Below, in pieces: positions 15,508 to 23,486 of a stretch of DNA of 30,048 nt; within the stretch, counting starts at the first letter, position 1; every line of letters begins with the position of its first letter. The stretch comes from JBILVQ01 sp044370375 (GTDB taxonomy: Bacteria; Bacteroidota; Bacteroidia; UBA4408). The position numbers were made by a program, and so were the translations under genes. The stretch spans positions 1 through 30,048 of the forward strand of contig JBILVQ010000008.1 in the NCBI GenBank assembly GCA_044370375.1, written 5' to 3'. Below the pieces are notes generated by a model. The model did not search any database, had not been told where the DNA came from, and saw only the letters and a program-made list of their open reading frames with translations.

Positions 15508-16375
15508 CCCTGGATTTGCTGGTTCCGGTGATTTTATAACTTACGTACAAAGTGGCGGTAAGAAAAGAGTCGTTATAATTAGCATCCCCCCTTTTTTCGC
15601 CTGGATTGGTTCCTCCTTTGATTTTGTCTTCGGTTGGATCAGCGAAATAGGCAGCTAAATCTCCTCTGGCGGCCCTAATATCCTCCTTATTATAGTAAAT
15701 CGTACTAACGTCATCGATGTAATCGGTGAAAGTTTTCCTCATACAGTACTCCAGACCGATACTCCATTCCTTGTTAATAGGGTACTTCACCCCAATCCCC
15801 AGTGGGATTGCAAATTGAATCCGAGAATATTGCTTAGGCCCACCGGGCAATCCCTGCCCTTCGGTACCAAAGTTTCTTAGGGCATACCACTTCCCTTCGA
15901 ATTGGGCCTTTGGGTTCATGTAAAAAAGCTCAACCCCGACAAAAACATAAAGGTTTACGGGAATTTTCTTGCTTCTTCTAGAGTAGCGACCTTTCAGTTT
16001 CTCTTCAATGATAGAATACTCATAAACGGTTGCTAATTCAAAAATATTACTTCTAAAGCTGAGGTTACGGTTATTTCGAGCCGGCTCTTTGGTTAGTTGA
16101 TCGTTCCCTGCTAGGCGGAACCAAGCACCAGTGGCCTTTACAGCCATGTTTGGGGAAAGTTTATAACGATAACCACCGGAGACATTCAAACGGGTTAAAC
16201 TAATTTCGAGGTCCTTCATTAAATGTGTTCCGATTTGATCGGCACCACCTAGGTCACCCAAAAAGTTTGCTGCACCAAGTCCTAAAATGGCCTCGCTTCT
16301 GGTCTTTTTCCACTGCTGTGCGTACAACATGCAGGGCCCCAGGACCAGAAATAACAAAATCAGTTTCTTTTTCAT
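15497..16375 (-). CDS. DUF6089-type outer-membrane beta-barrel protein
   Basis: 292 residues from ATG at 16375, where MKKKLILLFLVLGPCMLYAQ is a clean signal peptide; an upstream ATG at 16423 would put 16 residues before it and overlap the promoter. The mature N-terminus has GLGAANFLGDLGG, matching the G-x-x-x-(Y/F)-x-GDL start of DUF6089 proteins. The body alternates short loops and aromatic-rich strands (for example NLYVFVGVELFYMNP, QFAIPLGIGVKYPIN, TATLYVSYKI), as expected for an outer-membrane barrel. The C-terminus adds a short basic tail. Function unknown. It is a single gene with its own promoter at 16393-16423. Confidence 0.85.
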   Translation of the reverse strand: MKKKLILLFLVLGPCMLYAQQWKKTRSEAILGLGAANFLGDLGGADQIGTHLMKDLEISLTRLNVSGGYRYKLSPNMAVKATGAWFRLAGNDQLTKEPARNNRNLSFRSNIFELATVYEYSIIEEKLKGRYSRRSKKIPVNLYVFVGVELFYMNPKAQFEGKWYALRNFGTEGQGLPGGPKQYSRIQFAIPLGIGVKYPINKEWSIGLEYCMRKTFTDYIDDVSTIYYNKEDIRAARGDLAAYFADPTEDKIKGGTNPGEKRGDANYNDSFLTATLYVSYKITGTSKSRVKF

Positions 16376-16392
16376 ACCAAATGCCATTTCAG

Positions 16393-16423
16393 CAAAGGTT
16401 AAAAATATTTTTGAAAAAAACAA
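16393..16423 (-). promoter_or_regulatory. promoter of the DUF6089 gene
   Basis: The minus strand has TTG at 16423-16421, a 20-nt spacer and AACCTTTG at 16400-16393 (one mismatch to TAnnTTTG). The start codon at 16375 is 18 bases downstream, leaving a short leader. An alternative reading shifts TA one base upstream. Confidence 0.5.
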
Positions 16424-16502
16424 GTTTGTTGGAAATTGGGGAAAACTTGTTGATGTCTTAAGGAAAAATTGATGTTTTGTAAAAATTGGAGGAAAACAAA
16501 TG

Positions 16503-16586
16503 TGCCCGAGGAGAGACTCGAACTCTCAAGGATATGACTCCAACGGCTTCTGAGACCGCAACGTTTACCAATTTCGCCACCCGGGC
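16503..16586 (-). tRNA. tRNA-Leu (anticodon CAG)
   Basis: 84 nt on the minus strand. The acceptor stem GCCCGGG pairs with CTCGGGC, followed by discriminator A. The D arm contains AAATTGGTAAAC, the anticodon loop is CTCAGAA (anticodon CAG, reads CUG), and a 15-nt variable arm has a GGA/TCC stem. The T arm is GAGAGTTCGAGTCTCTC. The long variable arm and sequence fit a class II leucine tRNA. No CCA is encoded. It is the second gene of a tandem pair. Confidence 0.95.
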
Positions 16587-16614
16587 TGGGTGTATCCAAT
16601 CAACAATATTTAGG

Positions 16615-16694
16615 TGCCCAGGACTGGATTCGAACCAGCACGGTTTCCCGCCACCCCCTCAAAGTGGTGCGTCTACCAATTTCGCCACCTGGGC
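16615..16694 (-). tRNA. tRNA-Leu (anticodon GAG)
   Basis: 80 nt on the minus strand. The acceptor GCCCAGG pairs with CCTGGGC plus discriminator A. The anticodon loop is TTGAGGG (anticodon GAG, reads CUC/CUU), the variable arm CGGGAAACCGT has a CGG/CCG stem, and the T loop is TTCGAAT. The 5' portion shares GGTGGCGAAATTGGTA with the neighbouring tRNA-Leu(CAG), 28 bases downstream. The encoded 3' flank is CCT, not CCA. Confidence 0.95.
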
Positions 16695-16700
16695 ATTGTG

Positions 16701-16708
16701 CAAAAGTA
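16701..16708 (-). promoter_or_regulatory. -7 element of the tRNA-Leu operon
   Basis: TACTTTTG on the minus strand (16708-16701) matches TAnnTTTG and ends 6 bases before the first tRNA base, so transcription would begin at or within a base or two of the mature 5' end. The -33 region has only T-rich sequence without a clear TTG. Confidence 0.5.
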
Positions 16709-16763
16709 GAAAAAATGGTTGAAAAAATAAATTTAGAATTTTTACCCTTTAATTTGTTTTTCA

Positions 16764-16771
16764 TATCTTTG
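16764..16771 (+). promoter_or_regulatory. -7 element for the small protein / surface adhesin operon
   Basis: TATCTTTG matches TAnnTTTG, 21 bases before the ATG at 16793. A TTTG at 16753-16756 is too close to be the -33, and the expected -33 position shows only T-rich sequence. Confidence 0.45.
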
Positions 16772-16792
16772 AAATTGGTTCAATAAGAATTA

Positions 16793-17086
16793 ATGAAAAA
16801 AATCTGCCCTGTTGTTTGCTTTATTGTTTTTTCCTGCATTCTTTTTTCAGGAAAAGTTTTTGCTCAACAAGCTCAGCAGGCAGATAGTATTCTCATTCAA
16901 AAGCCAGTTCAAAACTGGGCAGAGGAGGAAGGCCGAGATTCTCTTCAATCTGAATCATTTAGAAAAAGAAACGGTATTATCCGCTCGCAAATTATCAATG
17001 GAAAACCAGCAGTGATTCCCGCAGATACAGCCTTGATAGCCCCGGATAGAAAACCCAAGTATGTTCAGCAACCAAAAAAAGATTGA
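16793..17086 (+). CDS. small exported protein (hypothetical)
   Basis: 97 residues with a clear signal peptide (1-24, cleavage after KVFA) leaving a hydrophilic mature part of about 73 residues rich in Gln, Lys, Arg and Glu, with no Cys and no recognisable domain. Its stop codon overlaps the TTG start of the large surface protein (TTGA at 17083-17086), so the two are translationally coupled. A role connected with export or assembly of that protein is a guess from position only. Confidence 0.75.
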   Translation: MKKICPVVCFIVFSCILFSGKVFAQQAQQADSILIQKPVQNWAEEEGRDSLQSESFRKRNGIIRSQIINGKPAVIPADTALIAPDRKPKYVQQPKKD

Positions 17087-20000
17087 AAAAATTATTTTTT
17101 ATATGGTTGGCATTTATCGGTCTGAATTCACACACCGCATGGGCACAATATTGCAATCCTCAATTTACGAATGCATGTGCCATTCCGGGACTTACCAATG
17201 ATTTTATAAATAATTTCTCTGTTACCAACGCTGTTTCTAATTTCACCAGTAATAACACCGGTTGCAGTGCAGGCAACTACCATTATTACAACAACCATAC
17301 AGCAATTGCAGCTGCAGGCTGTTCATTTAGCGTTTCTGCCCAATGCGGAGCCATTTATCCACAAGGATTCGGAATTTGGATTGACTATAACAATAACCTA
17401 AGTTTTACCGACCCGGGTGAGTTTGTTTGGAGTTCGGGTGTAGCCGGATTCGGGGTTTTCACCGGAACCATTATTGTTCCGGCCAATATTACCCCCGGCA
17501 TAAAAAGATTAAGGGTCAGATGCAATTGGAATACACCTCCAACAAGCCCATGTACGAATCAACAATTTGGTGAATGTGAAGATTACAACCTTGAAATAAT
17601 CTCTTCATCGATTTTAGCGCCCACTGCTCAAAACGACACCATTTGTGCTGGTTCACAGGCAACCCTTAGTGCCACAGGCAACGGAACTTTGCAATGGTTT
17701 GCCGGTCCGGCAGGTGGTGCAATATTACAAAGCGGTCCAAACTTTACCACCCCTATTCTCAATAATACAGTTACTTATTATGTGCAATCTGTATCCGGTG
17801 GTTGCACTTCTTCAAGAACTCCCGTGCAAGTAATCGTTATGCAAGGTTTTCCTCTGGTTTTATCTGCCAGCGAGGACACCGTTTGTGCAGGAGCTACTAC
17901 TCAACTTTATGCCTCTGCAGGTGATATTTTTCAATGGAGCCCCGCCCCAAGCCTCAATGCTACCAATAATGATACGGTAACCGCTACTATTAGCACCCAA
18001 ACAACTTTTAATTTGATTGCCACCAATTTATTGGGTTGCACCGCCAATGCAAGCATTACCATTTACATAAGGCCTGCGCCCATTCCTGTAATCAACTCCA
18101 GTCAACCTGCCTTTTGTTTGGGTGGCAGTTCCCAACTCAGTGCTTCAGGAGGTGTTAACTATCAGTGGAGTCCTTCAACCGGCCTTAGCTCCGGAACCAT
18201 AGCCAATCCCCTGTGTACGGCAAACACCACTACCAATTATCAATTAACCATTATTGATGCCACTGGTTGTAGTGCAACCGCCAATTATACACAGATCGTA
18301 AACCCATTACCCACTGCAAATGCCGGTAATGATACCACCATTTGTGACGGCACTTTTGCCCAACTAAACGCCTCCGGCGGAACAGCTTATCAATGGAATC
18401 CGGGGGTTACCTTGTCGCAAAGCAATATTTTCAATCCAACAGCAAGCCCCATTGCATCAACCACCTATCAGGTAACGGTTACCGATGCTAACGGATGTTC
18501 ACAAACCGATGACATTACGGTAAGTGTTAATGCTCTTCCGGTGGCCAATCCCGGCACGAATAGCAGTGTTTGTCCGGGTTTTTCAAGTAGCTTGAACGGT
18601 TCGGGGGGTGTTGCATTCCTATGGTCGCCATCAACGGGACTCAGTTCTTCAACCGCTCAGAATCCAGTTGCAAGCCCAACATCCACCACCTCCTACACCC
18701 TAATTGTTACGGATGCCGCGGGTTGCATATCTCAGCCATCTGCTCCTGTTACAGTAAGCGTTTTCAGTCAACCTCCCCCACCGCTCATTAATGTAAGTGG
18801 CCCTATTACATTCTGTCAGGGAGGCAGTGTGACTTTAACCTCCTCTTCCCTTGCCAATAATGTTTGGTCTACAGGGGCTACGACCAATTCGATAACAGTT
18901 AATAGTTCAGGAACTTACGATGTATCCTATACAGATGCCAACGGATGCATATCGAATGCATCAGCATCGGTAACCGTAACTGTCAATGGTCCCCCTGCAT
19001 CACCTCCTGTTACCTTATCAGGGCCTGCCATTTTTTGTAATGGTGGTTCTGTGACTTTATCTGCTCCTTTAGGCTACACTTATTTATGGAACACCGGGTC
19101 TAATGCACAAAGCATTACGGCAAGTTCCAGTGGCTCCTATTCAGTTACCGTAACCGATGTAAACGGATGTTCATCAACCTCAAACGGGGTGAATGTAACG
19201 GTTCACCCAAACCCTCCGGCACCGCTTATTTCCAATGCCGGTCCGCTTTCTTTTTGCCCAGGCGATAGTGTACTATTATCTGGTCCGACCGGCTACTCCG
19301 CTTATCAATGGAGCAATGGAAGTTCATCACAAACTATCACGGTTTATTCTGCGGGTAGCTTTTCGCTTGAGGTTACGGATGCCAATGGATGTACCTCGGC
19401 CCTATCAACAACAGTTAACACCAATGTTTTCCCTGCACCTGCTGCACCTTTGATTGTTGCCACAGGGCCCACTTCTTTTTGTGCAGGAAACAGCGTTACC
19501 TTAAGCACCAGCTTGCCTTTTTCGGTTTATAATTGGTCCAATGGTGCTGTATCTTCCAGTATTACTGTCAGTACGAGCGGGACTTATACTGTTTCAGCTA
19601 TTGATGTTAATGGTTGCGCTGCACCTGTTTCGAACCCTACCCTTGTAACAGTTTGGCAATTGCCACCTTCTCCATTGATATCTTCATCAGGAGCAGGAAC
19701 ATTTTGCAGTGGATCCTCTATTGTGTTGTCAACCAATCAAAGTGCCAATGTAGAATGGTCCACCGGACAAACAACACCAACGATTACTGTTACCACTTCC
19801 GGAAATTATTCAGCAACCTATACTGATAATAATGGTTGTGAATCGTTGCCTTCAAACCCCTTTACGGTAAATGTAATTCCTCTGGCGCCAACCCCAACCA
19901 TCAGCACAAGCGGTCCGACAACATTTTGTGAAGGAGATTCAGTGGTATTAACCTGCAGTCAGGCTCAAACCTATTTATGGTCGACCGGTGAAACCACGGC

Positions 20001-20856
20001 TTCCATTGTGGTTAGCATTAGCGGTTTTTACAGTGTAGAGATAAGTGATGTATGTAATCCAATCAATCCCATTGCGGGTCTGGCGGTTTCGGTCAATACA
20101 AATCCCTTGGCTGATTTTACAGCAGATCCGATGGTAACCTGTTTGCCCGGATCTATAAATTTTAGTAATCAAAGTCAAGGAATGTTGCAAGTAGTTTGGA
20201 ATTTGGGTGATGGAGGTACTGGCATTGGCAATAATTTCACTTACAGTTTTCAATTCCCAGGAAAATATGATGTTTCACTAACCGTAACGGATAGCAATGG
20301 TTGTGTTTCTTCGATAACTAAAACCGAATTCCTTTCAGTATTAAATAAACCTGAGGCTAATATTTCCATAACGCCAAAAATTACGGAGTTAGATGCAAAT
20401 AAAATACATCTTGTTAATTTAACACCGGATTTAAAAACCCTCAACTGGGTAATTGCAGAGGAAATTTTTCGTGAACCTGAGTATTTTTATTTTCCTGAAC
20501 AGGTTGGGGTTTATCCCGTAATTTTTTCAGGGGTTACGAATGATGGATGTGCGGTTGAGGTTAGAGATTCTATTATCGTTACAGAATCATACAGATTTTT
20601 TGCACCAACGGCATTTACCCCCAATGGGGATCTCAAAAATGATGTATTCAAACCCATCCTTGAAGGTATTGATATCAGCAAATTTGAATTAAGAATTTAT
20701 GATCGATGGGGCGGAGTAGTTTTTTCCACCAACAATCCCGACATTGGATGGGATGGCGGAAACTATTCGCAGGATAATTATGTTTATAAAGTTATTTCCG
20801 TGAAATCAGACGGAACAAAAAAAGAATTTATTGGAAATGTTACATTAATAAAATAA
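17083..20856 (+). CDS. large T9SS type B surface protein with GEVED, Ig-like and PKD domains
   Basis: 1257 residues from a TTG start that overlaps the preceding gene. Order: signal peptide (1-22, ending AWAQ); a GEVED domain (about 90-178, with GIWIDYNNN and GECEDYNLEI); eleven Ig-like repeats of 70-80 residues (about 180-1003); a PKD domain (about 1007-1085, with WNLGDGGTG and YSFQFPGKYDVSLTV); a linker domain; and the gliding-motility-associated C-terminal domain (about 1171-1257, FAPTAFTPNGD, IYDRWGGVVF, YVYKVISV), the T9SS type B sorting signal. It should be carried across the outer membrane and attached to the surface, where such proteins act in adhesion, gliding or polymer binding. Cys residues before each repeat (ICAG, FCxG) and in NGC are regularly spaced. 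Ligand unknown. Confidence 0.93.
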   Translation: MKKLFFIWLAFIGLNSHTAWAQYCNPQFTNACAIPGLTNDFINNFSVTNAVSNFTSNNTGCSAGNYHYYNNHTAIAAAGCSFSVSAQCGAIYPQGFGIWIDYNNNLSFTDPGEFVWSSGVAGFGVFTGTIIVPANITPGIKRLRVRCNWNTPPTSPCTNQQFGECEDYNLEIISSSILAPTAQNDTICAGSQATLSATGNGTLQWFAGPAGGAILQSGPNFTTPILNNTVTYYVQSVSGGCTSSRTPVQVIVMQGFPLVLSASEDTVCAGATTQLYASAGDIFQWSPAPSLNATNNDTVTATISTQTTFNLIATNLLGCTANASITIYIRPAPIPVINSSQPAFCLGGSSQLSASGGVNYQWSPSTGLSSGTIANPLCTANTTTNYQLTIIDATGCSATANYTQIVNPLPTANAGNDTTICDGTFAQLNASGGTAYQWNPGVTLSQSNIFNPTASPIASTTYQVTVTDANGCSQTDDITVSVNALPVANPGTNSSVCPGFSSSLNGSGGVAFLWSPSTGLSSSTAQNPVASPTSTTSYTLIVTDAAGCISQPSAPVTVSVFSQPPPPLINVSGPITFCQGGSVTLTSSSLANNVWSTGATTNSITVNSSGTYDVSYTDANGCISNASASVTVTVNGPPASPPVTLSGPAIFCNGGSVTLSAPLGYTYLWNTGSNAQSITASSSGSYSVTVTDVNGCSSTSNGVNVTVHPNPPAPLISNAGPLSFCPGDSVLLSGPTGYSAYQWSNGSSSQTITVYSAGSFSLEVTDANGCTSALSTTVNTNVFPAPAAPLIVATGPTSFCAGNSVTLSTSLPFSVYNWSNGAVSSSITVSTSGTYTVSAIDVNGCAAPVSNPTLVTVWQLPPSPLISSSGAGTFCSGSSIVLSTNQSANVEWSTGQTTPTITVTTSGNYSATYTDNNGCESLPSNPFTVNVIPLAPTPTISTSGPTTFCEGDSVVLTCSQAQTYLWSTGETTASIVVSISGFYSVEISDVCNPINPIAGLAVSVNTNPLADFTADPMVTCLPGSINFSNQSQGMLQVVWNLGDGGTGIGNNFTYSFQFPGKYDVSLTVTDSNGCVSSITKTEFLSVLNKPEANISITPKITELDANKIHLVNLTPDLKTLNWVIAEEIFREPEYFYFPEQVGVYPVIFSGVTNDGCAVEVRDSIIVTESYRFFAPTAFTPNGDLKNDVFKPILEGIDISKFELRIYDRWGGVVFSTNNPDIGWDGGNYSQDNYVYKVISVKSDGTKKEFIGNVTLIK
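17621..20095 (+). repeat. eleven in-frame Ig-like repeats coding region
   Basis: The first five units (17621 to about 18762) are of the (I/V/F)C-x-G ... YQWSP-type with longer loops. The last six (about 18763-20095) are more alike, each with FCxGxSVxLS, a WS(T/N)G turn, SGxYxVxxTDxNGC and a Pro-rich junction such as PPSPLI. Repeats are diverged at DNA level, so this is protein-level tandem duplication rather than a recent DNA repeat. Confidence 0.8.
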
Positions 20857-20918
20857 AATAATCAGTTTAAAATACGCAATAAAAAACAATTCATTCATTA
20901 ACTAATCATCTTTAAATT

Positions 20919-22193
20919 ATGTACCAGGAAAAGTTTTTCCAGTTTATCTGGAAGTATCAGCTATTGAAACCAATTGAATTAAAAACCACGAATCACCAGT
21001 TGATTGAGGTAAACTACCAGGGCGATTTCCATCACCATTCTGGCCCGGATTTTCAAAATGCGAAACTACGCATAGGGGGAACGCAATGGGTTGGTAATTT
21101 AGAAATTCATACAAGGTCGAGTGATTTTACATTGCATCATCACGAAAGAGATGAAAATTTCAAAAACATCATTCTGCATGTAGTTTATGAAAACGACAAA
21201 AAAATCCCCCTGCTTGAGAAAATGAATATTCCAACGCTCGAATTGAAAGATTACATTCCTTTGGAAGCCTTTAGAAGGTATGACCATCTGCAAAACTGCA
21301 AGGATGAAATTGCCTGCGGAGGAGAATTAAAACTTGTTCCACCCATCATCATCACCAATCAAATGGAATCTAGAATGGTGGAAAGACTCGAATACAAATG
21401 CGAGGAAATAAAAGCCAATCTTTCAAAGAACAATCACAACTGGGAAGAAACCTTTTATTGGATGCTTGGCAAACACTGGGGAATGAAAGTAAACAGCGAA
21501 CCTTTTGAATGGTTGGTTAGAAGCACACCGTTAACCCTTATCAAAAGACATCAGGACCACCTTATGCAATTAGAGGCTTTACTGTTAGGACAGGCAGGAT
21601 TATTGGAGCAGGAATTTCATGACATTTATCCCAAAAAACTTCAGAATGAATATATATTCCTGAGGGGTAAGTATCGGCTTACATCCATTAGCCGCCACTC
21701 ATGGAAATATCTTAGAATGAGACCATCCAATTTTCCCACGCAACGATTAGCGGGTCTTGCATCCTTGTTTCACCATCGACCCAATTTCTTTCAAATCATT
21801 TTGATGGAAAAAAAACTCAAAGAAGCCTTAAATAGTTTTCAAACACCGGTTTCAGCCTATTGGCAAACACACTACGTTCCTGATAAAATGGCCGGAAAGC
21901 AACAGTCGGGCTCAGGGAAACACCTCATTCAGAATATTTTCATCAATTGTGTAATTCCGTTTTTATTTTGCTACGGAAGAGAAAGAGGGATTGCTGAACT
22001 AGAACAAAAGGCGATGGACTGGTCGTCACAACTCAGTGGAGAAAAAAACCATATAACCAACCAATGGATCAGCAAAGGCGTGAAGCCCCAAAACAGTATT
22101 GACAGTCAGGGGATGATTCAACAGTTCACTTATTATTGCAAGCAAAAAAAATGTCTTGAATGCACAGTTGGAACTTACCTATTAAAAAGTTAA
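20919..22193 (+). CDS. DUF2851 family protein
   Basis: 424 residues matching the Bacteroidota DUF2851 family, whose function is not established. Family-like blocks are the N-terminal FIWKYQLL, the central GDFHHHSGPDFQNAKLRIGG and WVGNLEIHTRSSDFTLHHH region (about 35-85), and a C-terminal block with Cys residues (NCVIPFLF, then CKQKKCLECTVGTYL). The His/Asp/Glu-rich N-terminal block (DF, EIH, SDF, HHH) resembles a metal-dependent active site, but this is only an impression. The protein is soluble, with no signal peptide. The preceding 62 bases hold no clear consensus promoter. Confidence 0.85.
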   Translation: MYQEKFFQFIWKYQLLKPIELKTTNHQLIEVNYQGDFHHHSGPDFQNAKLRIGGTQWVGNLEIHTRSSDFTLHHHERDENFKNIILHVVYENDKKIPLLEKMNIPTLELKDYIPLEAFRRYDHLQNCKDEIACGGELKLVPPIIITNQMESRMVERLEYKCEEIKANLSKNNHNWEETFYWMLGKHWGMKVNSEPFEWLVRSTPLTLIKRHQDHLMQLEALLLGQAGLLEQEFHDIYPKKLQNEYIFLRGKYRLTSISRHSWKYLRMRPSNFPTQRLAGLASLFHHRPNFFQIILMEKKLKEALNSFQTPVSAYWQTHYVPDKMAGKQQSGSGKHLIQNIFINCVIPFLFCYGRERGIAELEQKAMDWSSQLSGEKNHITNQWISKGVKPQNSIDSQGMIQQFTYYCKQKKCLECTVGTYLLKS

Positions 22194-22219
22194 CTTCGTG
22201 CTTACAAAATAACATTGCT

Positions 22220-22447
22220 TTGAAAACAATCATCAAATGGTTCGAACAACAAGCCTTCGGGGTTTGTAGCTGGTGGGGTGAAAAACTTGGAATTAAAGCC
22301 ACCAAAATAAGGATGTATTTTATCTATCTATCTTTCTTTACGGTTGGTTCGCCCATTATTCTGTATTTTATCATGGCATTTTTATTAGAGCAAAAAGACA
22401 GATTTATTCCAAGAAAAATCAGAAGAAAAAACATTTGGGAATTTTAA
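22220..22447 (+). CDS. PspC domain membrane protein
   Basis: A short protein (75 residues from TTG at 22220) with the PspC domain: FGVCSWWGEKLGI, then KIRMYFIYLSFFTVG and a hydrophobic segment to FIMAFLLE, giving a membrane hairpin or long helix and a basic C-terminal tail. PspC proteins belong to the phage-shock envelope stress response in enterobacteria; single PspC proteins without other psp genes are common in Bacteroidota. The TTG was chosen because an ATG at 22160 would overlap DUF2851 by 34 bases and add residues unlike the family. It lies between DUF2851 and the reductase gene with short gaps. Confidence 0.75.
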   Translation: MKTIIKWFEQQAFGVCSWWGEKLGIKATKIRMYFIYLSFFTVGSPIILYFIMAFLLEQKDRFIPRKIRRKNIWEF

Positions 22448-22456
22448 TTATCGGAC

Positions 22457-23404
22457 ATGGTTAAAGTAATTATAACAGGCTCTAACGGCCTGCTGGGTCA
22501 GAAGTTGATCTATGCCTTGTGTAAAAAAAATTCAGTTAAAAAAAGTTATGAAATTTTTGCCTGTTCGAGGGGAGAAAACAGATTGTTGAAGAAAGACAAT
22601 TATGCATTCGTTTCCCTTGACATCAGTGATGCTAAGGATGTTGAGAAAGTGTTTTCACGTGTGAAGCCAGATTTTGTTATTCATACTGCTGCAATGACCA
22701 ATGTTGATGCCTGTGAAACAGACCCTGAAGCTTGTCGCTTAAACAATATTGTTGCAGTAGAAAACATAGTACGTACCCTTGAACAACTTCAACAGCAAGA
22801 AGAAAAATACCATCCTCAACTGATCCATCTTTCTACTGATTTTATTTTTGATGGAAAATCGGGTCCTTACCGCGAGGAAGACGATCCGGCTCCCGTAAGT
22901 ATTTATGGACATTCTAAATTGCAGGCCGAAAAAATAGTACAGGCATCTGCACTCAAGTGGTGCATCCTAAGAACCATCATTGTATATGGTTTGGTTGATG
23001 GCATGAGTCGTTCAAATTTGGTATTATGGGCCATAGAAGCATTAAAAAAAGGAAAGCCCATTACGGTTGTCAACGACCAGTTCAGATCTCCTACCCTTGC
23101 GGAAGACCTTGCGGAAGGATGTTTGTTGGCGATGGAAAAATCAGCACAGGGGGTTTACAATATTTCCGGGTCAGGTTTATATTCGGTTTTAGCATTGGTT
23201 CAATTGGTGGCCAAAGAATTTCAATTAAACCCTAGTTTAATTCAACCCATTTCATCGGAACAATTAAAACAGCCGGCTAAAAGGCCTCCCAAAACGGGGT
23301 TTCACCTTGAAAAGGCGATTCGTGAATTAGGCTACAAGCCAAAAAGCTTTGAAGAGGGGCTAAAGATATTCAGGCTTCAACTTGAAGAAAAAGGAATCGT
23401 TTAA
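22457..23404 (+). CDS. RmlD-like NAD(P)-dependent sugar nucleotide reductase
   Basis: 315 residues of the extended SDR family closest in look to dTDP-4-dehydrorhamnose reductase (RmlD). Motifs: the Rossmann loop GSNGLLG (8-14), HTAAMTNVDACE (RmlD-like), HLSTDFIFDG with the catalytic Ser/Thr, and YGHSK with Tyr150 and Lys154. RmlD makes dTDP-L-rhamnose for surface polysaccharide, but rmlA, B and C are not adjacent, so the substrate is uncertain and other NDP-sugars are possible. It follows the PspC gene by 9 bases. Confidence 0.85.
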   Translation: MVKVIITGSNGLLGQKLIYALCKKNSVKKSYEIFACSRGENRLLKKDNYAFVSLDISDAKDVEKVFSRVKPDFVIHTAAMTNVDACETDPEACRLNNIVAVENIVRTLEQLQQQEEKYHPQLIHLSTDFIFDGKSGPYREEDDPAPVSIYGHSKLQAEKIVQASALKWCILRTIIVYGLVDGMSRSNLVLWAIEALKKGKPITVVNDQFRSPTLAEDLAEGCLLAMEKSAQGVYNISGSGLYSVLALVQLVAKEFQLNPSLIQPISSEQLKQPAKRPPKTGFHLEKAIRELGYKPKSFEEGLKIFRLQLEEKGIV

Positions 23405-23432
23405 AAAAAAGCACTCCCCCATCAGATATCTA

Positions 23433-23461
23433 TTGAACTGAACAAAACTTGGTTACCTTAG
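23433..23461 (+). promoter_or_regulatory. possible promoter of the amino acid permease genes
   Basis: TTG at 23433-23435, an 18-nt spacer and TACCTTAG at 23454-23461 resemble the Bacteroidota consensus with one mismatch in the -7 element. It lies 25 bases upstream of the ATG at 23487. Confidence 0.4.
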
Positions 23462-23486
23462 CAGGGTTAAATTTTTGAATAATAAC

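Noticed and set aside
17621..20095. Repeats in the large surface gene considered as a CRISPR array or DNA satellite
   Set aside because: The reading frame is open throughout and repetition is at protein level in units of 210-240 bases, with no short identical repeats and unique spacers.
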